Part shown: positions 6,998 through 18,800 of the stretch, piece by piece
Position numbering within the stretch: the first letter of the stretch is position 1
How the letters are laid out: every line of letters begins with the position of its first letter
DNA from: Symbioplanes lichenis
GTDB taxonomy: Bacteria > Actinomycetota > Actinomycetes > Mycobacteriales > Micromonosporaceae
Reading direction: 5' to 3'
DNA: 64,000 bases
NCBI RefSeq assembly: GCF_030709675.1
Contig: NZ_JAUZQD010000029.1
Span: 1-64,000 of the forward strand
Translations under genes and position numbers: made by a program
Notes under the pieces: model-generated
What the model was told of the DNA's origin: nothing
The model's database searches: none
What the model saw: only the letters and a program-made list of their open reading frames with translations

Positions 6998-8079
6998 CCG
7001 CACAAGGCTGTGTCCACGGCCCGGCGGACGTGGGCCTCGGCCTCCTCGGACTCCGGCACCATGGTCACGGCCACGGTGGCCGCCCGGCCGTCCTCGGTCG
7101 CGGCGTTGCGGGTCTCGTACCCCGGGATGTCGCCGCCGTGGCCCCACGCCAGGCCGCCGCAGCTCAGCGGCGTGCTGACCAGGCCCAGGCCGTAGCGGGC
7201 GCCGGGCCACATCGCGGCCGGGACCGTACGCTTCATCTCGGCCAGCTGCGCGGGCGGCAGCAGCTTGCCGTCGAGCAACGCGCCGAAGAACGCGTTGAGA
7301 TCCGACGGCGTGGCGACCATCTGGCCGGCCGCCCAGCCCCACGACGGGTCGAGGTCCGAGACGTCGGCCGTCCCCTGGTAGCCGTGCGGGTGCCGCTCCC
7401 GGATGCGCTGCTCACCGACCGGCGGGAAGTACGTGTGCCGCAGCCCCAGCTTGCCGACGATCCGCGTGGTGATCTGCTCGGCGAGCGGCCGTCCGGTCAC
7501 CTTCTGCACCAGCAGGCCCGCGACGACGTAGTTGGTGTTGCTGTACGCCCACTGGGTGCCCGGCGCGAAGTCGGCCGGATGCGCCAGCGCCAGATCGAGC
7601 AGCTCGCGCGGCTCGAAATAGGTGTGCAGCAGCGCCGGGTCGTCGAGCGGCAGGAACTCCGTGTAGTTGGGCAGGCCGCTCTGGTGCTGCAGCAGCTGCC
7701 GTACGGTGATCCGCCGCCCGTCGATCCCGTCGCCGCGCACGAGTCCGGGCAGATAGGTCTCGACCGGCTCGTCCAGGGCGACCTTGCCCTCGGCGACCAG
7801 CTGCAGCACCACCACGGCGACGAACGGCTTGGTGTTGCTGCCGATGCGCACCTGCCCGTCGACCGGGGCCGGGCGGCCGGTGGCGGTGTCCGCTACCCCG
7901 GCGGCCAGGTTCCGCGTGCGCCCGCTCCGGCTCTCGACCGCGGCGAGCGCGGCCGGGAAGCCGTCGGCGGTGACGAGCTGGTGCAGCTCTTGTCGTACGG
8001 GATCAGGCGGTCCCGCCGACGCGGCGGTGGGCGCTCCGCCCAGCAGGACAACGGCGGCGAGTGTGGCGGACAGGTTCAC
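6994..8079 (-). CDS. Secreted serine hydrolase, class C beta-lactamase / DD-peptidase fold
   Basis: The 361-residue exported protein has an N-terminal signal peptide (hydrophobic residues 5-22). The penicillin-binding catalytic motifs are present in order: SNTK (SxxK) in RIGSNTKPF, YSN in AYSNTNYV, and HGG in GHGGDIPG near the C-terminus. It resembles D-alanyl-D-alanine carboxypeptidase or esterase members of the beta-lactamase family (Streptomyces R61-like). It may act on peptidoglycan stems or small esters; a true beta-lactamase role is not shown. The 105 bp between its start and the NDH-2 gene hold no gene. Confidence 0.85.
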   Translation of the reverse strand: MNLSATLAAVVLLGGAPTAASAGPPDPVRQELHQLVTADGFPAALAAVESRSGRTRNLAAGVADTATGRPAPVDGQVRIGSNTKPFVAVVVLQLVAEGKVALDEPVETYLPGLVRGDGIDGRRITVRQLLQHQSGLPNYTEFLPLDDPALLHTYFEPRELLDLALAHPADFAPGTQWAYSNTNYVVAGLLVQKVTGRPLAEQITTRIVGKLGLRHTYFPPVGEQRIRERHPHGYQGTADVSDLDPSWGWAAGQMVATPSDLNAFFGALLDGKLLPPAQLAEMKRTVPAAMWPGARYGLGLVSTPLSCGGLAWGHGGDIPGYETRNAATEDGRAATVAVTMVPESEEAEAHVRRAVDTALCG

Positions 8080-8184
8080 GACGGCTCCTCGGGTCGACCG
8101 ATGCGGACCTTTTCAGCCTCGGCGACCCGGTGCGCCGGATCGATACGGCCACCTGCCGGATCCGAAGTAGCGCCAGCACCACCC

Positions 8185-9435
8185 CTACACCGCGCTCTCC
8201 GAGCGGTCGCGGCCGACGAAGCTGACGAGCTGACGGAAAGCGACGGTGGCCTTGTTGCGCCGGCCCCGCAGGTAGAACAGGTGGACGCCGAGCCAGGCCA
8301 GCCAGCCGACGAAGCCACCGAGGTGCAGCGGGCCGATGTCGGCCACGGCGAAGTAGCGCGACACCGCGGCCATGTTGCCCTTGTCGAAGTAGTGGAAGGG
8401 TTTGCCGTTCGGCCGGCCGGTCAGGCGGCGGGTGATGGTGCGGCCCGCGTACGTGCCGCCCTGCATGGCCACCTGGGCGACGCCCGGCAGCCCGTCGCGG
8501 CTCATGGCCTCGCCGAGGACGAAGATCTCCGGGTGTCCCGGGACGGTCAGGTCGGGATCCACCAGGATGCGCCCGGCCCGATCGGTCGGGGCGCCGGTGT
8601 CCTCGGCCAGCCGGCGGGCCAGGCTGGTGCCGGCGACGCCCGCGGCCCAGATCTTGGTCGTCGCGTCGATGTGCTCGGCGCCGGCGGTCGTATCCACCTT
8701 GACGCCGGTCGCGTCCAGGTCGACGACCCGGGTGTCCAGGCGGACGTCCACGCCGAGCTTGCGCAGCCGCCGGGCGGCCTTGGCCGACGTCGCCGGGGCG
8801 AAGGTCGGCAGCACCCGGTCGGCGGCGTCGAGCAGGATCACCCGGGCGTCGGCCGGGTCGAAGTGGCGGAACTGGCCGCGCAGCGCCCGGCGGCTGATCT
8901 CGGCGATCTGACCGGCCAGCTCGACGCCGGTCGGGCCGGCGCCCACGACGACGAAGGCCGGTGCCCCGGCCCCGGGGTCGAGCTCGGCCCGCTCGAAGGC
9001 CCCGAAGACGCGCGCCCGGATGTCGAGGGCGTCGCCGATGCTCTTCAGGCCGGGGGCGTGCGCGGCGTAGCCGTCGTGGCCGAAGTACGAGCCGGTGGCC
9101 CCGGCGGCCACAATCAGCGTGTCGTATCGCACCTGGTAGCTCCCGCCGCCCGGGACCGCCGCCGTCACCGTCCGGGCCGTGGTGTCGACCCCGGTGACCC
9201 AGCCCAGGCGCACCTCGGCGTTGCGTTGCCGGCGGAGGGCGTACCGGACGGGGGTGGCGACCTCGCCCGGGCTGAGCACCCCGGCGGCGACCTGGTAGAT
9301 CAGCGGCTCGAACACGTGGTGGTTCGTCCCGTTGATCACGGTGACGTCGACCGGCGCCTTGCGCAGGGCCCGGGCGGCGTACAGACCGCCGAAGCCCGCC
9401 CCGACGATGACCACACGATGCCTGTTCTCCGACAT
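8185..9435 (-). CDS. ndh: Type II NADH dehydrogenase (NDH-2)
   Basis: This 416-residue FAD enzyme oxidises NADH and reduces menaquinone at the inner membrane face without pumping protons. It shows the FAD Rossmann motif VVIVGAGFGGLYAARAL at the N-terminus, the NAD-binding VVVGAGPTGVELAG near the middle and the FAD-contacting IFVLGEAM segment. A C-terminal hydrophobic stretch (GGFVGWLAWLGVHLFYL) typically anchors NDH-2 to the membrane. The ATG at 9435 is chosen because AGGAG precedes it by 8 nt; an upstream in-frame GTG at 9516 has no such site. It is a single-gene unit facing the small gene at 9598. Confidence 0.88.
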   Translation of the reverse strand: MSENRHRVVIVGAGFGGLYAARALRKAPVDVTVINGTNHHVFEPLIYQVAAGVLSPGEVATPVRYALRRQRNAEVRLGWVTGVDTTARTVTAAVPGGGSYQVRYDTLIVAAGATGSYFGHDGYAAHAPGLKSIGDALDIRARVFGAFERAELDPGAGAPAFVVVGAGPTGVELAGQIAEISRRALRGQFRHFDPADARVILLDAADRVLPTFAPATSAKAARRLRKLGVDVRLDTRVVDLDATGVKVDTTAGAEHIDATTKIWAAGVAGTSLARRLAEDTGAPTDRAGRILVDPDLTVPGHPEIFVLGEAMSRDGLPGVAQVAMQGGTYAGRTITRRLTGRPNGKPFHYFDKGNMAAVSRYFAVADIGPLHLGGFVGWLAWLGVHLFYLRGRRNKATVAFRQLVSFVGRDRSESAV

Positions 9436-9597
9436 TGTCCACGCTCCTGATCTCTCACCAGGAACAACGTTTCCGCCGGTACGCCCAGTCCCGCCCGGGT
9501 GCGTGCCGATGCTCACGAAGATCGATGCCGGAGGCTGTCACATCCGCGGCGGCCGCGTCGTCGGGACCCGTTGAACCGTGCGGGCCGGACGATCCGT

Positions 9598-9822
9598 ATG
9601 ACGGGGGAGACCGGCGATGGGACGTGCAGGATGAGGCTTCCGGACGATTCCGGGCCGGACGGCGACCGCGCCGCCCGGGCCGAGGCCATGCGGCTCGACG
9701 GCCCGCCCGACGGGGGCGACCTGCTGCTGCGGCGCGCCCTGCGCCGGATCCGCGAGGAGGCGACCCGGGCCGGCCTGCCCGCCTGCCCGTTCCACGGCCG
9801 CCTGCATCCCCGGGACCGATAG
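9598..9822 (+). CDS. Small hypothetical protein
   Basis: A 74-residue, Arg/Asp-rich frame with almost exclusively G/C third positions, which supports coding. It has the segment LLLRRALRRIREEATRAGLP, a probable amphipathic helix, then CPFHGRLHPRD. The start is uncertain: ATG 9598 or ATG 9631 (62-63 residues), neither with a good ribosome-binding site. No family is recognised. It precedes the giant surface-protein gene by 55 bp but is not obviously linked to it. Confidence 0.45.
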   Translation: MTGETGDGTCRMRLPDDSGPDGDRAARAEAMRLDGPPDGGDLLLRRALRRIREEATRAGLPACPFHGRLHPRDR

Positions 9823-9877
9823 GGCCAACCTTCACAAAAGCGAAATATCCTCGCTCGGCCGTGCTTAGTGTCGGCCT

Positions 9878-12800
9878 GTGCGTGCCTCCCCCGGGGCCCG
9901 GCAGTTCGCTGTCGCCCTCCTGACCGTTGCGCTGGTGCTCCTCGCCGCGCCGCCGCGGCCCGCGCTCGCGGCCGCCAGCACGATCACCACGACGGCGTCC
10001 GGGGCGCGCATCTACATCGGGCTGCTCGGCGGGCTGCTGCCGATCAGCCTCAACCTGCCCGAGCAGCAGTCCACGTGGACCACCGGCGCCCCGCCCAGCG
10101 CGCAGAGCACGCTGTCACTCGACGTGGCGGGCATCCTCACCGTGGGCGCCACGACGACCTCGGCCCGGCCGGTCGACGGGGGCGGCCGGGCCGAGGCCCA
10201 CACCGCCGGGCTCACCCTGCTCGGCACCACGCTCGGCCTCGACGCGATCGCCGCCACGTGCGAGATGACCGACACGGCCATCACCACCGACGTCGACGTC
10301 GCCAACATCACGCTGCTCGGGCAGACGATCAACCCCAGCATCGGCCTCTCGCTGGGCGTGCCCGGCGTGCTCACCGCGACCCTCGACAAGCGCACCGCCA
10401 CGTACGACCCCGCGACCGGCCGCCTCGACTACGTGGTCCGCGGGCTCGACCTCGACCTGCTCAGCGGGCTCAGCATCGTGGCGAGCGGCTCGGTCGTCCT
10501 GGCCGAGGCCACCTGCTCGGGCATCGTCAAGCTCGGCGCCGTCACCACCGCGCCCACCGGCGTCGTCCCCGGCACCTCCGGCACGCCCACGGTCACGGTC
10601 GCCAATCCCGGGGACATCGCCGCCCCGAACACGGTCATTCGCGTCCCCGCGCCTCCGGCCGGCTGGACGGCCGGCCCCCCGACCGTGACGGGCGGCGGGA
10701 CCTGCACCAAGAGCAGCACGTACGTGACCTGCACCGGTGTCACCGTGCCGGGCGGCGGCTCCGCCACGGTGTCCCTGCCGGTGAGCCTGGCCCCCGGCGC
10801 GGCGGGCGCGGCCGCGTGGGCGCCGGACCCGGGCTCGATCACCGCCACCAGCACCCCGATCGCCGAGGTCACCGGGACCAAGCTCACCACCAGCGGCGCC
10901 GGCACCCTGGCCACGGCCCTGCCCCCGGTCAGTACGGGCGGATCGCTCACCCCGGCCCCGGTGAACCTGGCCGCGGGCAAGACCGCGACTACCACCGTGA
11001 CCGTCGCCAACCAGGGTCCCTCCGACGCGACCGCCGACGTCCGGATCCCGATCGGGAACCGGCCCGCCGGCGTGTCCGTCACCTCCGCCTCCGCGGCCGG
11101 CACGCCGTGCACGGTGACCGCCACCGACATCACCTGCGCGAACGTGACCGTCCCCGGCGCCGGATCCACGGCCGTGAGCATCCGGATCGCCGCCACGACC
11201 ACCACGCCGCCGGGCACCACCTGGGATCTCGCCGGGCTGAGCGCCACGCTCAACGGCACCCCGATCAGTGGTCAGGGGCGCCTGCTGACGGTCAGCGACC
11301 CCGACGTCAACCTGGACCGCGGCGTCAGCCTCGCCCCGGTCACCGCCGTGCCGGGCGGGCCGGCCGCCCCGGCCGGGATCCGTGTCGCCAACCTCGGGAT
11401 CATCCCCGCGACCGGGACGACGATCACCGTGGCCGCGCCTCCGGCGGGCTACACCGTCGGAACGGTCACCACGAGCGGCGGTGGATCCTGCACGACCACG
11501 GACGGGATCCGCTGCACCGGCGTCACCGTCCCGGCCATGGGCGCCGTGACCGTCACCGTGCCGGTCACCCTCGCCCCGGACGTCACGACACCGTGGGCGC
11601 CCGAGGTCACGGCCACGAGCGGCGACTCCACGGGCACAGCGAGCGGCACACTGGTCACGCCCGACCCGCAGGTCACGTTCACCGCGACGGCGAGCGGGCC
11701 GGCGGCGCGTACGGTCCGGCCGGGCCAGACCGCCACCGTGACCGTCGACGTGCGCAACCAGGGTCCCTCCGACGCGCGCGGGCAGCCCGTCGTCGTCGTG
11801 GCCCCGGCCGGCACCACCCTCGGCGCCCTGCCGCCGCCCTGCGAGTCGCTGTCACCCACCACCGCGCGCTGCGCGCTCGACCTGGCCGCGGACGCCACGC
11901 GGACGCTGAGCTTCGCGGTCGCCGTGCCTGCGCAGGCCGACCCGGCGGTCCCGCTCACCGGCGGCTGCGTCAGCCTGGATGCCAACACCACGTGCGGGGA
12001 TCCCGGCGACCGCGCCTTGCCCGCCATCGAGCTCCGGACGCCCCTCGCGAGCCGCCTGACCGTCACGGCCACGCCCGCCACGATCACGCCCGGCACCGAG
12101 GGGACCGCCGCCCTCCGCCTCACCTCGACCCAGACCGAGCCGGAGCTGACGGTCACCGTCCCGAAGCAGCAGCTGCCCGCCGGCTTCACCGTCACGGGCA
12201 GCGGCTGCGCCGAAACCCCCACCACCCTCACCTGTACGGGCGACGTGACGTTGCGCGTGCGGGTCGGCGCGGACGTCGTACCCCCGGCGAGCTGGACCGC
12301 CACCGGCATCACCGTGAGCGACGGCAGCGAGCAGATCACCCTCGACGCCCTGCTGGCGAGCGCCGGAGCTCCCCGCACCGGGCTCGGCGCCACGGTGACC
12401 GGCCCGGAGGACAACACCGTCGAGCCCGGCGAGACCACGGCCCTGCGGATCGTGGCCACCAACGCCGGCCCGTCCGACGCGCCCGCGGCCGCCTTCACGG
12501 TCGACGCGCCGGCCGGCACCAGCTTCGGCGGCCCGCTCCCGGCCGCCTGCACCCCCGTGAGCGCCACCCGCCTGAGCTGCACCGCCGCCCTGGCCGCCGG
12601 GGCCTCGACGCCCGAGCTGACCGTGCCGCTGACCGTCGCGGCCACCACGCCGCCCTTCGACCCGCTGACCGGCGGCTGCCTCGACTTCGACCCGGCGGGC
12701 GGCTGCGACGTGCCGATCGGGCCGATCTACCTCGAGGTGCCCTTCGCCCAGCAACTCGCGGTCACCTCCACCACCGCGACGGTCACCCCGGGATCCACCG

Positions 12801-15800
12801 GTACGGCCACCGTGGCCGTCCGGGCGACGCACGGCGACCTGGACGACCTCACCGTCGTCGTGCCGCTCGGCGCGTTGCCGCCCGGGCTGACCGTCACGTC
12901 ACCCGACTGCGCCGTGACCGCCGGATCCGAGGTGCGCTGCGAGGGATTCTCGGTGGGCGCGGGCGAGACCGGCACGATCCGGCTGACCGTGGCCGCCATC
13001 GCCGCCACGGCCCCCGGCACGACCTGGACCGCCACCGGAGTGACCGTCGCCGGCGCCGACGGCTCGGCCGGCGTGGATCCGGTCCTCGCCCGCACGGGTC
13101 CGGCCGTCGCCACGCTGGATGCCACCGTGACCCCGCCCGCCGGTCGCCTCGAACCGGGCGACCGCGGCACCCTCACGGTCACCGTCACCAACCGCGGCCC
13201 CTCGGACGCCGCCGGAACCGGCTTCGGCGTGCTCCTGCCCGCCGGGGTGACCTGGGAGTCCGGGCCCTGCCCGGTGACCGGCGAGCGGGCCGCCTGCCCG
13301 GTCACCCTGGCCGTCGGCGCGTCGGACACCGTCGCCCTGCCGTTCCGCGTCGCCGCCGGGGTCACCGGATCCGAGCTCAGCGGCGGCTGCGTCGACCTCG
13401 ACGACGACGGCTTCTGCGCGGTCCCGCCCGACACCGAGCTGCCGCCGTTCTACCTGGCGACACCGCTCAGCGGCCGCCTGGCCGTCACCACCGAACCCGC
13501 CACGGTCGTCCCGGGCACCACCGGCACCGCCCGGCTGACTCTCACGTCGACGCAACCGGAGACCGGCCTCACCGTCACGCTGCCGCTCGGCGACCTGCCC
13601 GCCGGGTTCACGTCCCCCGGCTGCGCCCCGGCGGCCTGCACGGGCATCGACCTGGATCCCGGCGAGCCCCTCACGATCGCCGTGCCGGTGACCCTGGATC
13701 CCGGCGTGCGGCCCCCGGCCGCCTGGACGGTGAGCGGGCTGACCGTCACCGACCCCGCGACCGGCGGCACCGCCACCGCGGGCGGGCTGCTCGCCACCGC
13801 CGCCGCCCCGCGATCCGTGCTCACCGCCGCGGTCACCGGACCCGCCGCGGGCACGGTCGGCGCGGGGGAGACCACCGAGCTCACCGTCGTGACCACGAAC
13901 ACCGGGCCGTCGGACGCCACGGGCGCGGCCTTCGCCGTACGGGCCCCCGCCGGCACCGCCTTCGGCCCGCTCACCGGCACCGCCGCCAACCTCTGCGCCC
14001 CCGCCCCCGCCTCCGCCACCGTCCTGGACTGCACGGCCACCCTCGCCGCCGGCGACCCCACGCCGGCGCTCACGATCCCGCTGACCGTGGACGCGGCCGT
14101 GGATCCGTTCGAGGCGCTCACCGGCGGGTGCGTGGACCTGGACGGGACCCCCGGCTGCGGGCCCGGCGACGCGGAGATCGGCGCGATCCAGCTGTCCGTG
14201 CCGTTCGCCCGGCGCGCCGAGGTCACGACCACGGCCGCGGCCGTCACGCCGGGCACGACCGGCGTCGCCACGGTCGCCGTCACCGCCACCCGCGACGACC
14301 TCACCGGCCTGACCGTGGTCGTCCCCCTGGCCGCGCTGCCCCCGGGCCTCGCCGTCACCGGGGCCACCGCCAACGCGAGCTGCACGGTCACCGCCGCCGA
14401 CGTGCGCTGCACCGGCCTGGACGTCACCGCGGGCGAGAACGAGCCCGTCACTTTGCGCGTGGCCGCGGCCTCGTCGGCGGCACCGGGGCTGGCGTGGCCG
14501 GCGACCGGCATCACCGTGCAGGGCGCGCCGGGGCAGGTCACCGTGGCCGGGGAGCTGGCCCGCACCACGGCCGCCCGGGCCGATCTGGACACCGTCGTGA
14601 CCATGCCGGATCCCGTCGAGCCCGGCGCCACGGGCACGCTGACCCTCACCGTCACCAACCGGGGCCCCTCCGACGCGACCGGCGCGCAGATCAGCGTGGT
14701 CGCCCCGGCCGGCGCCACCTTCGACGGCCCGCTGCCGCCCGGCTGCACCCCGGCGGTCACCTGCCGGATCGACCTGGCCGACGACGGGACGCTGCGGCTC
14801 GACCTGCCCCTGCGCGTGGACGCCGCGGCCACGCCCGGCTCCACGCTGACCGGCGGCTGCCTGGACACCGACGGCGACGGCCGCTGCACCACGCCGCCCG
14901 ACGAGGCCTTGCCCGGGCTGACCGTGGCCACGCCCTTCGACCGCCAGGTCACCGTCACCACCACGCCCGCCACGGTCACACCCGGCACCAGCGGCACCGC
15001 GTCGGTCGTCGTCACCGCCGACCGGCCGCAGAGCGGGCTCACTCTCACGATCCCGCTGACCGGCGTGCCGGCCGGCATCACCGTCGGGACCCCGGCCGGC
15101 TGCACGCGCACCCCGGCGGCGATCACGTGCACCGGGCTCGGCGCGGGGACGGTCGACCTGCCGGTGTCCGTGACCGCTGCGGACACCACCTGGACGGCCC
15201 GGGACATCACCGTCACCAACCCGGCCGGCGCCACCGCGACCGGCACCGGCGTCCTGGTCCGGGCCGGCGGGCCGCGGTTCACCCTGGCGGCCACGGTCAC
15301 GCCGCCGCTCGCGGACACCGTCCTGCCGGGAACGGTCGGCGTCTTCTCCGCGGAGCTGCGCAACACCGGGCCGTCCGGCGCGGCGGCGGCCCCGGTGACC
15401 GTACGCGCGCCCTTCGGCACCACGTTCGGCCCGCTCACCCCGGCGACCGCTCAGCTCTGCGCGCGCGGGTCCGACACCACGCTGACGTGCACGGTGACGC
15501 TCGGGGCGGGGGACGCGGTGACGGTGGCGCTGCCGGTGGCCGTTCCGGGATCCGCGGCGGCGGCGGAGGCCCTCACCGGGGGCTGCATCGACCTCGACGG
15601 CGACGCGGCCTGCGGGGGCGACGCCGACGCCGCGCTGCCCGACCTGACCCTGCGCTTCCCGCTGACCGAGCTGCTCACGGCCACGGGCGCGCCCGTCGAC
15701 ATCCCGCCCGGCGGCTCCGGCACGGTGGCCGGCACGATCACCGCCCGCGAGGCCCGCGACGACGTCTTCCTGCAGGTCAACACCGCGTCGCTGCCCGCCG

Positions 15801-18800
15801 GGCTGACCGTCGACCGGGTCCGCTTCGACGGCGTCACCTGCCCGGTGGCCGGCACGGTGATCACCTGCACGCTGACCGACCTGCCCGCCGGGGTGGCCGT
15901 ACCGTGGACCTTCGAGCTCAGCGCGGCCGCGGACACCTCCACCGGCGCGGTCTGGGCGCCGGTGCTCACGCTGGGACAGGGCACCGAGGTGTACGTGGCC
16001 CGCACGGTCCTCGCCACCGTCGGCGCCGCCACCCACCCGACCACCGTCACGTTCAAGGTCCCGGCGTCGGGCTCGGTCCTGCCCGGCGGCACCGGCCAGC
16101 TCCAGGTCGACGTGACCAACGAGGGCCCGTCGGTGTACCAGGACGCGCGCAGCTACTTCGTGGCGCCCACGGGCACCTCGTTCACGGCCCTCACCGGGCC
16201 CACGGCCGACGCGTGCACCCTGATCTCGCCCACGCTCGCCGCGTGCGAGCGCGACATCGCCGTCGGCACGACCACCTACACCGTGGGGCTCGCCGTGCCG
16301 CCCACCACGGCCCCCGGGACGCTGATCCGCGGCGGCTGCCTCGACAGCGACCTCGACGGCGCCTGCACCGTGCCGCCCGACCAGCGGATCCCGGCGTTCC
16401 GGCTGGGAATCCCGTTCAGCGGCCAGGCGCGGCTCGGCACCGAGCCGGCCACGGTGACACCGGGCTCGTCGGGCCCCGCCGCCGTGACGCTCACGGCCGA
16501 CCGCCCGCTGACCGCGCTCACCGCCCGGATCCCGCTCACGGACCTGCCCGCCGGATTCACGGTCGAGCCGGGGGCCGGCTGCGCCCGCACCGGCGACGAG
16601 ATCGTGTGCGCCGGTCTCGCGGCGGTGGCCGGCGACCAGCGCCTGCTCGGCCTCACCGTCGGGGTGCCCGCCGGGGCGGCCGAGGGCACGACGTGGGCGC
16701 CGGCGATCACGCTCACCGACCTCGGTGGCTCGACCAGCCAGGTGACCGCGGTGCTGGCCGTCGCCGCGGCGCCGCGCACCGGGATCACGTACACGATCAC
16801 GCCGCCGCCGGATCCCGCTGTGCCCGGCACGACCGCCACCATGACGGTGACCGTCGCCAACGCCGGCCCGTCGGACGCCACCGGCGTCACCACCGGGCTG
16901 ATCGCACCCACCGGCACGACCTTCGGATCCCCGCTGCCCGCCGCCTGCGCGCCCGCCGCCGCCGACCGGCTCACCTGCCGCTTCGACCTGGCCGCGGGGG
17001 CGCCGCCGCTGGTCTGGGCGCTGCCCGTGGTGATCCCGCTCGGGGCCGACCCGGACACCGACCTGGGCGGCGGCTGCGTCGACCGCGACGGCGACGGCGT
17101 CTGCGGGCCCGGCGACGTGACGCTGCCCGGGATCCCGCTGACCCCCGCCCTGGCCCTCTCCGTGGCCGTGCCGGATCCCGGCACGGTGCGCCCCGGCGGC
17201 ACGGGACTGATCACCGTCACCGTGGTCAACCGCAGCGCCACCGACGCCCGGGGGCTGTCCGCCTCGGTGCTCGCCCCGGCCGGCACCACGCTGCTCTCGT
17301 CGCCCGGCCCGTGCACCCTGGCCACGCCGGCGCGCGCGGACTGCACGCTCATGCTCCCGGCCGGGGGGCGCGGCGAGTATCCGATCCGGTTCCAGGTGGC
17401 CGCCACCGCCGACCCGGCCACGCCGCTGACCGGCGGATGCGTCGACGTCGACCGGGACGGCTCCTGCGCCGGGCGTGGCGACCGGGCGATCCCCGCCATC
17501 GAGCTGGGCGGGCCGCTCGGCGCCGACGTCGACGTCACCGCCGTGCGGGGGACGGTCACCCCGGGCTCGTACGCGACCTCGGTCCTGCACGTCCGCGCCC
17601 GCCGCGCCCTGCCCGGAGCCACCGTCACGGTCCCGCTCGCCGCTCTGCCCACCGGCCTGACCGTCACCGGCGCCTCGGGACCGGCGGGATCCACCTGCGC
17701 GTCGGGCGACACCGCCATCACGTGTACGGGACTCGCCCTCGAGGCCGGCGTCGACACCGTCCTCGGGCTCGTCCTCGCCGCCGCGCCCGGGCTGCCCGCC
17801 GGGGTCACGTGGATCGCCGCCGGGATCTCCCTTTCTCATGAGGGCGAGACCGCCACGGCCACTCTTCCGCTCGCCGTCACCGGCAGCCCGCAGAGCGCCG
17901 TCACCTATGCCGTCACCGCACCGACCGGCACCCTCGCCCCCGGCGATCTGACCACGATGACCGTGACGGCCACCAACGCCGGGCCCTCGGACGCCGCCGA
18001 CACGCGCCTGACCGTCGCCGCGCCGGACCTGACCACCTTCGGCACCCTGTCCGGCCGGGCCATCGCCGACTGCACCCGCACCAGCGACACCCTGCTCACG
18101 TGCACGGTGGACGTGCCCGCCGACGCGACAGCGCAGCAGTGGGCCTTCCCGCTGCTCGTGGCGCCCACCGCCACCGAAGGCCAGACCGTCGCCGGCGCCT
18201 GCGTGACGGCGGGAAGCACCCGGGAGTGCGGCGGCAGCGCCACGATCGGCGGCGAGTTCGCCCTGCCCGGCCTCGGGGACACCGTCACCCTGACCGCGGA
18301 TCCCGTCGTCGTGACGGCCGGATCCACCGGCACGGCTCAGGTATCCGTTGCGGCGGAGTCCGACGTGGACGGCGTGACGCTCACCGTGCCGCTGGCCTCG
18401 CTGCCCGCCGGGGTCACGGTGACCGGCGCGTCGCTCGGCAACGCCTCCTGCACGGTCGGCGACACCGCCGTCACGTGCACCGGCGTGGCCCTGGCCGCCG
18501 GTGCCACGTCCGTTCTCGACCTCGACGTGACCGTGGCGGCGACCGTGGCGGCGGGCACGGCGTGGCGGGCCACCGGCATCACCCTCGACGATCTCGTCTT
18601 CGCGGCCACGCTGATCACGACGACGGTGGCGGAGCAGGCGGTGACCGTCACCGCCGGCCCGCCGAGCGTCCGGGGCCCCGCGCCCGGGCAGACCACCGTG
18701 TTCCCCCTCAGCGTAGCGAATCCAGGCCCGGCGGATCTGGATCCCTACACCCTGTCCGTGGTGGCACCTTCGGGCACGTCTCCGGGCGCGTCGCTGCCGG

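Noticed and set aside
6994..8079. True class C beta-lactamase conferring resistance
   Set aside because: SxxK, YxN and HxG are shared with DD-peptidases and esterases of the same fold, so the motifs alone do not show antibiotic hydrolysis.
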